Shown piece by piece: positions 9,126 to 17,105 of a stretch of DNA of 64,000 nt. The notes beneath the pieces were generated by a model, which did not search any database, was not told the origin of the DNA, and saw only the letters and a program-made list of their open reading frames with translations. The DNA comes from Microvirga sp. (lineage in GTDB: Bacteria; Pseudomonadota; Alphaproteobacteria; Rhizobiales; Beijerinckiaceae): NCBI GenBank assembly GCA_031181145.1, contig JAPSLB010000002.1, positions 62,001 through 126,000 on the forward strand. Reading direction: 5' to 3'. The position numbers were made by a program, and so were the translations under genes. Each line of letters starts with the position of its first letter. The first letter of the stretch is position 1.

Positions 9126-10234
9126 GCCACGAGGCCTCGTGCTTCGAGTTCCTTGCGGGCTTCCTGGACAAGATCCTTGGCCTCCTGATGGGCCACCCAT
9201 TCGGCAAGCTCCGCCAGCCCTTCCGAGAAGTCCTTCTTCGGCCGATAGCCAAGTTCCTGCTGGATCTTGGAAATATCTGCGATGCAATGCCGGATATCGC
9301 CAATGCGTGCCTTGCCGGCGATCTCAGGCGCAATGGGGCGGTTCATGGCCCCTGCCAGAAGCTCCGCCACCTCGGATACGGTACGGTCAACGCCGCTGCC
9401 GACATTGAATACGCCACCCGGCGCCTTCTCATGTTCTAGGGCAAGGACAAAAGCCTGCGCGACATCCTCCACATGGACGAAGTCCCGGCGCTGCTGACCA
9501 TCCTCGAAGATCATAGGCGGCTGGCCGTTATGAAGTCGGGATGCGAAGATAGCGAGGACGCCGGTATACGGATTGGACAGGGCTTGGCCCGGGCCATAGG
9601 CATTCCAGAGCCGCAGAGCCACACCCTTCATGCCGTACGCTGGGCAGAGGGTGAGCGTCAGACGTTCCTGCACATATTTGGAAAGCGCATAGACGGATGC
9701 GAGCGCCGGCTTCTTCCACTCCAATGTCGGCACCGGAACGAGCGCGCGGCCCTGCGCATCCAGGGGATCCCAAGGATCATCCTCTCTGGTGCGGGGAACA
9801 CGGACGACATCCTCCATGATACGCCCATCTGCGTCGCGATAGAGACCCTCACCATAGATACTCATAGACGAGGCGACGACGACCCGCTCCACCGGATTGT
9901 CAATCAGCTGCTGAAACAGGACCGCCGTGCCGTAGTCATTGACGGAGACATAGCGGTCGACCGCGTACATACTCTGTCCGACGCCGACCTCCGCGGCGAG
10001 ATGAACGACCTTCGTCGCGCCCTTCAGAGCCTTCAGAACTGCCGTCTCGTCACGCACGTCGCCGACGACGACCTCCACATCCGGGTCGAGCCTGTCGGCC
10101 TGGGTCTTGTCGCCGTGAACCTGCTCGATGAGGCTGTCGAGCACGCGAACGCGATGTCCGCGCTCCAGACACGCACGCGCAACGTATCGGCCGATGAAGC
10201 CAGCGCCGCCGGTAATGAGGATGGTATCCGTCAC
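9122..10234 (-). CDS. NAD-dependent epimerase/dehydratase (GalE-like)
   Basis: A 370-aa extended SDR with ITGGAGFIGRYVARA at the N-terminus, HLAAEVGVGQS, SSMSIYGEGLY, and YALSKYVQERL with the catalytic Tyr-x-x-x-Lys. RLWNAYGPGQALSNPY and RRDFVHVEDVA follow, as in UDP-sugar 4-epimerases. A GTG start at 10234 is used because GGAGA lies six bases upstream and the family N-terminus starts right there. It is the first gene of the leftward glycan run, reading away from the inositol-phosphate synthase gene across a shared 419-base intergenic region. Confidence 0.83.
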   Translation of the reverse strand: MTDTILITGGAGFIGRYVARACLERGHRVRVLDSLIEQVHGDKTQADRLDPDVEVVVGDVRDETAVLKALKGATKVVHLAAEVGVGQSMYAVDRYVSVNDYGTAVLFQQLIDNPVERVVVASSMSIYGEGLYRDADGRIMEDVVRVPRTREDDPWDPLDAQGRALVPVPTLEWKKPALASVYALSKYVQERLTLTLCPAYGMKGVALRLWNAYGPGQALSNPYTGVLAIFASRLHNGQPPMIFEDGQQRRDFVHVEDVAQAFVLALEHEKAPGGVFNVGSGVDRTVSEVAELLAGAMNRPIAPEIAGKARIGDIRHCIADISKIQQELGYRPKKDFSEGLAELAEWVAHQEAKDLVQEARKELEARGLVA

Positions 10235-10653
10235 GAGAGGTCTCCGGATCAGTTGAGGCCACCAAGCCAGGATTGGAAGGAAGGAATCCAGCCCCTCCGA
10301 CTGGAGAAGCGACGCGGGACATTCGCACCTTTCCAGGCGGATCAGGGCATTAGGGCAAAGCACTTCACATGCGCGGCCGCCCTATCCTTCCCTCTCAAGC
10401 TTGGCATTTCACGGAACAAACGCTTCATCAGCATCTTTGTTCCTGGGCTTGAACCTGACAGTCCAGCCCTAACTCTAGCTTGGGCGATCCTCCATGAAGA
10501 CAAGAGTCTCAGCCCAGGAATCCTTCAGGGAACAACAAACACTATTTCCGCGTTGACGGCCAAGCTTGGGGAAATGCGACCGGGCATGATGCCTGTGTTC
10601 TTTGTGGGGCCAGGCCTTTTTGCGCTACGGAAGGCCCATCAGGGAGATCTGTT
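10235..10653. other. Divergent intergenic region of the glycan locus
   Basis: This 419-base stretch separates two divergent operons and must hold promoters for both. I see no convincing open frame or RNA. It contains two HindIII-like AAGCTTGG words (near 10398 and 10562), and a GGGAGA ribosome-binding site just before 10654. I could not identify a clear -35/-10 pair on either strand. Confidence 0.5.
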
Positions 10654-11742
10654 ATGAGTTCAAGAAAGGTCCGCGTCGGAATCGTCGGCGTAGGCAATTG
10701 CGCCTCATCGTTCGTGCAGGGCCTTTCCTATTATCGGGATGCCAAAAGCAACGAGCCCATTCCGGGTTTGATGAACGCGGAGCTCGGGGGCTATCACATC
10801 AGCGACGTGGAGATTTCCGCGGCTTTCGACGTGAACGCCTCTAAGGTCGGCCGTGATGTCTCGGAAGCGATCTTCGCTCAACCCAACAACACGCAGCGCT
10901 TTTCCGCCGTCCCAGAGAGCGGCATCGTCGTCAGCCGCGGCAAAACCCTCGACGGTCTCGGCAAATATCTGCGCGACGAGATCGAGGAGTCGCCAGAGGG
11001 TGAGGCCGACGTCGCGGAGATCCTACGCCAATCCAAGACCGATGTGCTCGTCTCCTATCTTCCGGTCGGGTCTCAGAAGGCGACCGAGTGGTATGCCGAG
11101 CAGGCTCTGGAGGCAGGCTGCGCGTTCGTGAACTGCATTCCCGTCTTCATTGCATCGGATCCCGAATGGAGGAAGCGCTTCGAAGAGCGCGGCCTTCCCA
11201 TCGTCGGAGACGATATCAAGAGCCAGGTCGGCGCGACCATCGTCCATCGCGTTCTGGCCAATCTGTTTCGCGAGCGGGGTGTACGCCTAGACCGGACCTA
11301 TCAGCTGAATTTCGGCGGCAACACGGACTTCCAGAACATGCTCGAGCGGGAGCGCTTGGAATCCAAGAAGATCTCCAAGACGCAGGCCGTGACGAGCCAG
11401 CTCGACATCCCTCTCCCTGCCGATGACGTGCATGTCGGCCCGAGTGATCACGTGCCGTGGCTCACCGACCGCAAATGGGCCTATATTCGCTTGGAAGGCA
11501 CATCCTTCGGCGGAGTTCCGCTGAACGTGGAGCTGAAGCTCGAGGTGTGGGACTCACCCAACTCGGCCGGCATCGTCATCGATGCCGTGCGCTGTGCCAA
11601 GCTCGCCATGGATCGCAAGATGGGCGGAGCCCTTACAGGGCCCTCCAGCTACTTCATGAAGTCCCCGCCGCTGCAATTCACAGACAATGAAGCTCGCGAG
11701 AGAACACTCCGTTTCATCGCAGGTGATGAGGAAGAGACTTGA
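10654..11742 (+). CDS. ino1: myo-inositol-1-phosphate synthase
   Basis: A 362-aa protein of the short actinobacterial/archaeal type of inositol-3-phosphate synthase, which converts glucose-6-phosphate to 1L-myo-inositol-1-phosphate using bound NAD. The N-terminus has the [17 protein letters not shown] dinucleotide loop. The catalytic region includes [11 protein letters not shown], and [17 protein letters not shown] follows, both typical of the family. GGGAGA lies six bases before the ATG. It heads the rightward glycan operon, immediately followed by a histidine phosphatase that could dephosphorylate its product. The enzyme is uncommon in Gram-negative bacteria, which makes its place here informative. 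Confidence 0.92.
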   Translation: MSSRKVRVGIVGVGNCASSFVQGLSYYRDAKSNEPIPGLMNAELGGYHISDVEISAAFDVNASKVGRDVSEAIFAQPNNTQRFSAVPESGIVVSRGKTLDGLGKYLRDEIEESPEGEADVAEILRQSKTDVLVSYLPVGSQKATEWYAEQALEAGCAFVNCIPVFIASDPEWRKRFEERGLPIVGDDIKSQVGATIVHRVLANLFRERGVRLDRTYQLNFGGNTDFQNMLERERLESKKISKTQAVTSQLDIPLPADDVHVGPSDHVPWLTDRKWAYIRLEGTSFGGVPLNVELKLEVWDSPNSAGIVIDAVRCAKLAMDRKMGGALTGPSSYFMKSPPLQFTDNEARERTLRFIAGDEEET

Positions 11743-11755
11743 GGAGGCGTCAGGC

Positions 11756-12355
11756 GTGACCACCACCTTCTTCCTCGTGCGCCATGCGGCCCATGATCGG
11801 GTGGGAACGGTGCTCTGCGGGCGCCTGCCTGGAGTCAGGCTCGGCGATCTGGGCAAAGCGCAGGCGCGAGCGCTGGCACAGCGGTTCGCTGGCGAGAGCG
11901 TGGCCAGCGTCCAGACCAGCCCGCTCGAAAGAGCCGTCGAGACGGCTGAGCCGATTGCAGCACGACTTGGCAGGCCTGCCGAGCATTCCGAGGACATCAT
12001 CGAAATCGACTTCGGCGCCTGGTCCGGCATGAGCTTCGACATGCTGTCCGACGACCGGCAATGGTCGGCCTGGAACAGCAGCCGCAGCACATGCCGCCCG
12101 CCAGGTGGCGAAACCATGCTGGAAGCGCAGACGCGCATCGTACGCGCCATGGAGCAGTTGCGTATCCTCCATACCGGGCGATCCGTCGTTCTCGTCAGCC
12201 ATAGCGACGTGATCAAGGCTGCCCTGCTCTACCACCTCGGCATGCCTGTCGATTCCTATATGCGGCTTGAAATTTCGCCCGCTTCCATCAGCACGCTCGT
12301 CGTCGGCGATTGGGGTTCCAAGGTTCTTCGGATGAACGAGGTGATCGCCCCATGA
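11756..12355 (+). CDS. Histidine phosphatase family protein
   Basis: A 199-aa protein with the phosphoglycerate-mutase-like signature FLVRHAAHD (catalytic RHG variant RHA), followed by TSPLERAVETAEPIA, IDFGAWSGMSF and VSHSDVIKAALLYHLG (second catalytic His). Family members remove phosphate from diverse small metabolites in the cytoplasm. The GTG at 11756 is chosen because GAGGAGG lies eight bases upstream, just after the ino1 stop; earlier in-frame starts lie inside ino1. Its position suggests a substrate such as inositol-1-phosphate or a sugar phosphate of the same pathway. This is an inference from neighbourhood. Confidence 0.85.
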   Translation: MTTTFFLVRHAAHDRVGTVLCGRLPGVRLGDLGKAQARALAQRFAGESVASVQTSPLERAVETAEPIAARLGRPAEHSEDIIEIDFGAWSGMSFDMLSDDRQWSAWNSSRSTCRPPGGETMLEAQTRIVRAMEQLRILHTGRSVVLVSHSDVIKAALLYHLGMPVDSYMRLEISPASISTLVVGDWGSKVLRMNEVIAP

Positions 12356-13461
12356 AGCTGGTCGTATTCGGACTTACGATCTCCTCCTCCTGGGGCAACG
12401 GCCACGCCACTCTCTGGCGCGGATTGTGCCGGGCTCTCGCTCGCCAGGGGCACCGAGTCGTCTTCTTCGAAAAGGATGTGCACTACTACTCAGCCAACAG
12501 GGATTTCTTCGCGATTCCGAACGGCGATCTGGTCCTTTACGAGACCTGGAACTCGATCAGACAGCGGGCGAAATCGGAACTGTCCGATGCCGATGCGGCG
12601 ATGGTGACATCCTATTGTCCGGATGGATTGGCAGTAACGGAACTGGTGCTCGATTCACCAGGGATCGTTCGCACATTCTACGATCTCGATACGCCCGTTA
12701 CCTTGTCGAAACTCCAGGCCAGGGAAGCGCTGACCTATATCGGTCCGCGCGGTCTGCGCGAGTTCGATCTTGTTCTCAGCTATACGGGTGGAGGCGCCCT
12801 CGAGAAGCTGCGAACGGAACTCGGTGCGCAGCGGGTGGCCCCTCTCTATGGGCACGTCGATCCGGAGGTCCATCGTCCTGTAGATTCTGTGGCGCGCTAC
12901 GTTTCCGATCTCTCTTACCTCGGGACCTATGCGGCCGACCGACAGATCGCTCTCCAGAGCCTCTTCATCGATCCGGCAGGTTTCCGGCCCGCGAGACGTT
13001 TCCTGATCGGAGGTGCACAATATCCGGACGACTTTCCCTGGAAGCCGAACATCCATTTCGCTCGGCACCTGCCGCCCTCGGAACATCCAGCCTTCTTCTC
13101 GTCCTCGCGCCTGACCCTGAACGTGACGCGTCAGGCCATGGCTGAAATGGGCTGGTGCCCCTCCGGGCGCCTCTTCGAGGCATCGGCCTGCGGCGCTCCC
13201 ATCCTCTCGGACAACTGGGAGGGCCTCGACAGCTTCTTCGTCCCTGGCAGCGAAATCCTGATCGCGAGGACGACCGGAGACGCCGTCGCAGCGCTCGACT
13301 TGTCCGATGCGGAATTGAATCGCATCGCTCGCGCCAGCCGGGAGCGCACACTGGCCGAACACACTTCCGAGCATCGCGCAAGAGAACTCGAGACTCTCCT
13401 TGCAAGCGCTCGCTCCGCACCGTCCCTATCGGGACGATCCACTGCCATGATGGAGGCTTGA
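12352..13461 (+). CDS. CgeB-like glycosyltransferase, copy 4
   Basis: A 369-aa protein whose ATG overlaps the phosphatase stop (ATGA). The N-terminus ISSSWGNGHATLWRGL, the central FYDLDTPVTLSKL and DLSYLGTYAADRQ, and the C-terminal GWCPSGRLFEASACGAPIL match copy 1 (3494-4603) almost block by block, including PPSEHPAFFSSSRLTLNVTR against PPREHPAFYAASRFTLNVTR. The two therefore arose by duplication and now sit in divergent operons. It is cytoplasmic with no membrane segment, and its donor is unknown. Confidence 0.82.
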   Translation: MKLVVFGLTISSSWGNGHATLWRGLCRALARQGHRVVFFEKDVHYYSANRDFFAIPNGDLVLYETWNSIRQRAKSELSDADAAMVTSYCPDGLAVTELVLDSPGIVRTFYDLDTPVTLSKLQAREALTYIGPRGLREFDLVLSYTGGGALEKLRTELGAQRVAPLYGHVDPEVHRPVDSVARYVSDLSYLGTYAADRQIALQSLFIDPAGFRPARRFLIGGAQYPDDFPWKPNIHFARHLPPSEHPAFFSSSRLTLNVTRQAMAEMGWCPSGRLFEASACGAPILSDNWEGLDSFFVPGSEILIARTTGDAVAALDLSDAELNRIARASRERTLAEHTSEHRARELETLLASARSAPSLSGRSTAMMEA

Positions 13462-13464
13462 ACC

Positions 13465-14277
13465 ATGTGGGGCATCATACCGGCGGCCGGTCTTGGCAGC
13501 CGCATGCAGCCTTTGGCCTTCTCGAAGGAGCTCCTGCCTGTCGGAAGTCGCCTCGACGACGGTGTCGAGCGCCCATGCGCGGTAAGCGAGTACCTCGTAG
13601 AGCGCATGATCCACGGCGGGGCGGACAAGATCTGCTTCGTCATCTCCCCCGGCAAATCAGACATCTTGGAATATTATGGCGCGAGCTATGGCAGCGCCTC
13701 CATCGCCTATGTGGTCCAGCCGCAGGCGAACGGATTATGCGACGCGATCTTCCAGGCGGCTCCTCTCATCCCTTCCGATGAAGGCGTGATCGTTGGGCTT
13801 CCCGACACAGTTTGGTTTCCCGAGAAGGCACTGGCGGAGCTTCCCGACGACATACTTTCCTTCCTTCTCTTTCCCGTCGACAATCCGCAGGTCTTCGACG
13901 CCGTCGTTCTCGACGAGACCATGCAGGTCCAGGAAATCCAGGTAAAGCGTGAAGATGCCTCGTCGCGATGGATCTGGGGCGCCTTCAAGATGCCTGGCCA
14001 TGTTCTGGAAACGCTGCGGCAGCTCTGGATCTTGCGCGATCGCCAGGACGAGTACTTCGGCACCCTCGTCAATGCCTATCTCGCGCAAGGAGGACAGGCT
14101 CTTGGGGTCAAGGCGGGCGCATCCTATGTGGATGTAGGAACGCTTCACGGCTATCGCTCGGCAATCGGCCTTTTAAGCGAAGCCGCCCAACACGACACGA
14201 TCACCGGCGCACGCGTCGCCCTTGGCTGGCCCGCAGGGCGCTTACCCCGCGGGCTCCATGACTTGAGCAGGGAGTAG
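13465..14277 (+). CDS. Sugar-1-phosphate nucleotidyltransferase (RmlA-like)
   Basis: A 270-aa protein with the nucleotidyltransferase N-terminus MWGIIPAAGLGSRMQPLAFS, a KELLPVG segment (uridylyl/thymidylyl-transferase signature), QANGLCDAIFQA for base recognition and GLPDTVWFP for the metal-binding aspartate. It would activate a sugar-1-phosphate to an NDP-sugar that feeds the epimerases or transferases of this locus. It begins three bases after the upstream stop. The C-terminal tail after VDVGTLHGYRSA is short, so it lacks the hexapeptide-repeat extension of some relatives. Confidence 0.82.
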   Translation: MWGIIPAAGLGSRMQPLAFSKELLPVGSRLDDGVERPCAVSEYLVERMIHGGADKICFVISPGKSDILEYYGASYGSASIAYVVQPQANGLCDAIFQAAPLIPSDEGVIVGLPDTVWFPEKALAELPDDILSFLLFPVDNPQVFDAVVLDETMQVQEIQVKREDASSRWIWGAFKMPGHVLETLRQLWILRDRQDEYFGTLVNAYLAQGGQALGVKAGASYVDVGTLHGYRSAIGLLSEAAQHDTITGARVALGWPAGRLPRGLHDLSRE

Positions 14278-14284
14278 TTATCCG

Positions 14285-15058
14285 ATGAACGCGATGGACC
14301 CCATGTCTCCCGACGAGATCAAAAAAAAGGCCGAAGCTCTCGGACCGTGGTTCCACAACATGGAAATCAGGGAAGGCGTTTGGACGGCCCCCAATCACTT
14401 CCTTGGCAACTATCCTGCTATCAAATGGAAGAATTTCTCCGATGCGATCCCGCAGGATCTGACGGGCAAGAGTGTGCTCGACATCGGCTGCAATGGCGGC
14501 TTCTACTCGATCGAGATGAAGAAGCGCGGTGCCGAACGCGTGCTCGGGGTCGACTTCGACGACGCCTATCTCGCACAGGCCCGCTTCGCGGCCGACGTGA
14601 TGGGTTACGACATCGAATTCCGCAGGCTTTCAGTCTACGACCTCGGTCACCTTGGCGAGATGTTCGACGTCGTGATCTTCATGGGCGTTCTTTACCATCT
14701 GCGCCATCCGCTTCTTGCTCTCGATCTGATCCACGAGCATGTGGCCAAGGACATGCTCGTATTCCAGTCCATGCAGCGCGGTTCGAGCGAGTCGATGCCC
14801 GTGGAGGAGAACTACACCTTCTGGCAGACCGACCATTTCGATGACCCGCGTTATCCGAAGATGCACTTCATCGAGCATCGCTACGCGGACGACCCGACCA
14901 ACTGGTGGGCCCCGAACGCAGCCTGCGTGGAAGCCATGCTCCGCAGCGCCGGCTTCAAGATCGTCCAACGCCCGGAAGCCGAAGTTTACATTTGCCGCCG
15001 TGTCGACGCCCCGCCCGGAGCGGGAGCGGTCTATCCGGCTCAGAGGAGAACCGTATGA
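14285..15058 (+). CDS. SAM-dependent methyltransferase, TIGR04290/CmoB-like
   Basis: A 257-aa class I methyltransferase. Residues 20-30 read GPWFHNMEIRE, then WKNFSDAIPQDLTGKSVLD leads into motif I (LDIGCNGGFYSIEM, residues 65-78). The acidic residue of motif II lies in GVDFDDAYL, and VIFMGVLYHLRHP resembles the CmoB/DUF1698 region. From memory this matches the TIGR04290 (Rta_06860-type) family, which occurs in glycan-type clusters; I cannot search to confirm. It probably methylates the sugar chain or a precursor. The ATG of the next gene overlaps its stop, so the hydrolase is translationally coupled to it. Confidence 0.8.
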   Translation: MNAMDPMSPDEIKKKAEALGPWFHNMEIREGVWTAPNHFLGNYPAIKWKNFSDAIPQDLTGKSVLDIGCNGGFYSIEMKKRGAERVLGVDFDDAYLAQARFAADVMGYDIEFRRLSVYDLGHLGEMFDVVIFMGVLYHLRHPLLALDLIHEHVAKDMLVFQSMQRGSSESMPVEENYTFWQTDHFDDPRYPKMHFIEHRYADDPTNWWAPNAACVEAMLRSAGFKIVQRPEAEVYICRRVDAPPGAGAVYPAQRRTV

Positions 15059-15987
15059 TCGAAGCTGCAATGATCTGGAACGAGCCCAACAACAAGTCCC
15101 ATTGGGATCCGGAGATCGATCCGGATTGGCGGCTCTTTTCCGAGATGGCGATGGCGGCCGGGCAGGCAATCAAGGAGGCCAACCCCAATCTGCCGCGCGT
15201 TCTCGGAGGCATTTCTCCCATCGATCCGGGATTCATTGACAACCTGAAGAAGCGCGGCGTTCTCGATCACGTCGACGTGATCGCTGTTCATGGCTTTCCG
15301 CTCGACTGGAACCTGTGGCAGATCCACGAATGGCCCACGAAGATCGACGAGATCCGTGCCGTCACCGACAAGCCGATCTGGGTGACGGAGGTGGGCATCT
15401 CGACGTTCGGCGCGGAAGAGGTGCAGGCTTGGGGCTTGAACCGCACGGCGGAATTGCTGATCGGACAGGTCCCCAAGATCCACTGGTACAGCCTCTATGA
15501 TCTGCCCCGGGCATGGGAAGCCACCACGCGCCACCGTGAGGCCGAAGGCTCGTCCTATTACCGGCACTTCTATATGGGCCTTTTGCGCGAGGACGGCACC
15601 CCGAAGCCCGCTCTCAAGGAGTATGAGAAATATGCCGCCGAGATGGGTATTTGTCAGTGGTTCCACTTCGAGGATCACCGCCTCGACGACGCGGTCGCCT
15701 GGATGAAGCGCCTCGGCGTGAAATATCTTCGCACGGGCCTTTCATGGGCGGACAGCTTCCGCCCGAACGCGCTCGACTGGTTCGACCGTCAGATGGAAGC
15801 GCTCGCGGATTTCGATGTGACGGTCACCTTCTGCTTCACGCCGGAACATCGCGGGATTGCGCCGCACCACACCAGCCCCCCACAGGTGAAGGAAGAGTTC
15901 GCGGAATTCTGCGCAAGCATGATCCGGCGCTATGCTCCCTACTCGGGCGCAAGCTCGGCCGAGAAAAAGGTGCTGGAGGCACTCTAA
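15055..15987 (+). CDS. Glycoside hydrolase of clan GH-A type with apparent circular permutation
   Basis: A 310-aa protein beginning MIEAAMIWNEPNN, so the acid/base motif of clan GH-A enzymes (Asn-Glu-Pro, Glu10) lies at the very N-terminus instead of mid-protein. The likely nucleophile is Glu112 in WVTEVG. Strands DVIAVHGFP (about 75-82) and KIHWYSLYD (141-149) complete the second half of the barrel. Only then comes what is normally the first half: GVKYLRTGLSW (221-231), VTVTFCFTPEHRG (255-267) and a terminal helix EFAEFCASMIRRYAP, which usually precedes the NEP strand. No signal peptide is seen. Such proteins tend to be labelled beta-xylosidase, but the substrate is unknown. ATGA overlap couples it to the methyltransferase, and a terminator follows. 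Confidence 0.8.
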   Translation: MIEAAMIWNEPNNKSHWDPEIDPDWRLFSEMAMAAGQAIKEANPNLPRVLGGISPIDPGFIDNLKKRGVLDHVDVIAVHGFPLDWNLWQIHEWPTKIDEIRAVTDKPIWVTEVGISTFGAEEVQAWGLNRTAELLIGQVPKIHWYSLYDLPRAWEATTRHREAEGSSYYRHFYMGLLREDGTPKPALKEYEKYAAEMGICQWFHFEDHRLDDAVAWMKRLGVKYLRTGLSWADSFRPNALDWFDRQMEALADFDVTVTFCFTPEHRGIAPHHTSPPQVKEEFAEFCASMIRRYAPYSGASSAEKKVLEAL

Positions 15988-16023
15988 GAATCCTTCGTCT
16001 CGGAGGCCTGTCGGCCAAAGGAG

Positions 16024-16047
16024 AGGCGGCTGATAGATCAGCCGCCT
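16024..16047. terminator. Intrinsic terminator after the inositol/glycan operon
   Basis: A perfect 10-bp stem AGGCGGCTGA / TCAGCCGCCT with a four-base loop (TAGA) is followed by TTCTTC. It lies between the convergent glycoside hydrolase and Gfo/Idh/MocA genes and ends the rightward operon. Confidence 0.8.
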
Positions 16048-16076
16048 TTCTTCATGATCGGATTCTTGATCTCGGG

Positions 16077-17105
16077 CTATCTGCCGTAGATACGGTCCAG
16101 TACGCTAGCGACTGTTACGAGTTCGTCGGCGGCAGGATCAAAGCGCTCTCCGCCCGCCAGACGGGACGCCCAATCGGCCGCAGCGCGTCCTCCCCATTCG
16201 TCAGGCGGCATGGTGAGCGTTTCCCGAGATGTGCCACGGTACCGCTCAGCCGTGAAATCATAGAACGATCCGTTGACATTGCGCAGGGATACGCCCCCCT
16301 TCGTTCCGTAGAAAGTCGCGGATATGACGGCATCGCACCCGGCCTGGAGCTTCCAGGAACAGGCGAGCTGGACTACTGCACCCGTATCGAGCTCCACGGT
16401 CGCGACCGCGTAATCCTCCACCTGGGAGGCGCTGTCCTTGAGCGGCTTACCGCCCGCAAAAAGCTTTCCGGAGGCTGAGCCGATGCCGGGATTGTTAAGA
16501 GTCCACAGAGCAAGGTCGACCAGATGGACGCCGAGATCCATGACGCATCCGCCGCCGGAGAGAGCGGGATCATAGAACCAGGGCTTGTCCGGCCCATAGG
16601 CGTTGTGAAACACGAGATCGACTGCATAGATGTGGCCCAGCTCGCCCGATGCGACCACCTCGCGGATGCGGCGCATGCCTTCCGTGAAGCGATAGGAGAG
16701 GTCAACGCACAGCAGCCGGTCGGCCCGCCGGGCGGCATCCACGACAGCCCTCGCCTCCGCCACATTACGCCCCAAAGGTTTCTGACAGAACACGGCAACG
16801 CCACGCTCGAGAGCATGAATCGACTGTTCCGCATGCATGGCGCTGGGTGTGGCGATCACCACACCATCCACGCCAAGATCGAGGATATCGTCCAGCGTTA
16901 AGACGAGCTTCGCCTCCGGTGCGAGCTTTCCTGCCTCCGCAGCCATGTCCGGCGAGGGGTCGGCGATGGCGGCGACGTCGACCGCATCCGTTCCACGGAT
17001 AGCCTGCATGCGGTGTCGGCCGATCCAGCCGACGCCCAGGAATCCGAGGCGCGGACGGGCGAGAGCCGTCTCCGCAGATGTCTTCATCAGAGCTTGCTGC
17101 GTCAT
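16077..17105 (-). CDS. Gfo/Idh/MocA family oxidoreductase
   Basis: A 342-aa NAD(P)-dependent sugar dehydrogenase-like protein. The Rossmann N-terminus reads GFLGVGWIGRHRMQAI, and the family catalytic motif appears as QKPLGRN, with Gln replacing the usual Glu of EKP. HAEQ follows VIATPSAM, and the C-terminal substrate domain holds GGGCVMDLGVHLVDLALW with the conserved Asp and His. Enzymes of this family oxidise or epimerise sugars, inositols or nucleotide sugars. It overlaps the upstream dehydrogenase gene by four bases, so the two form an operon that may modify the sugar or inositol made by the neighbouring operon. Confidence 0.85.
   Translation of the reverse strand: MTQQALMKTSAETALARPRLGFLGVGWIGRHRMQAIRGTDAVDVAAIADPSPDMAAEAGKLAPEAKLVLTLDDILDLGVDGVVIATPSAMHAEQSIHALERGVAVFCQKPLGRNVAEARAVVDAARRADRLLCVDLSYRFTEGMRRIREVVASGELGHIYAVDLVFHNAYGPDKPWFYDPALSGGGCVMDLGVHLVDLALWTLNNPGIGSASGKLFAGGKPLKDSASQVEDYAVATVELDTGAVVQLACSWKLQAGCDAVISATFYGTKGGVSLRNVNGSFYDFTAERYRGTSRETLTMPPDEWGGRAAADWASRLAGGERFDPAADELVTVASVLDRIYGR

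Noticed and set aside
14905..15054. N-terminal extension of the glycoside hydrolase that might restore a normal barrel
   Set aside because: The 50 added residues are Arg/Pro/Ser-rich, lie inside the methyltransferase gene and show no TIM-barrel strand, so they cannot supply the missing first half.
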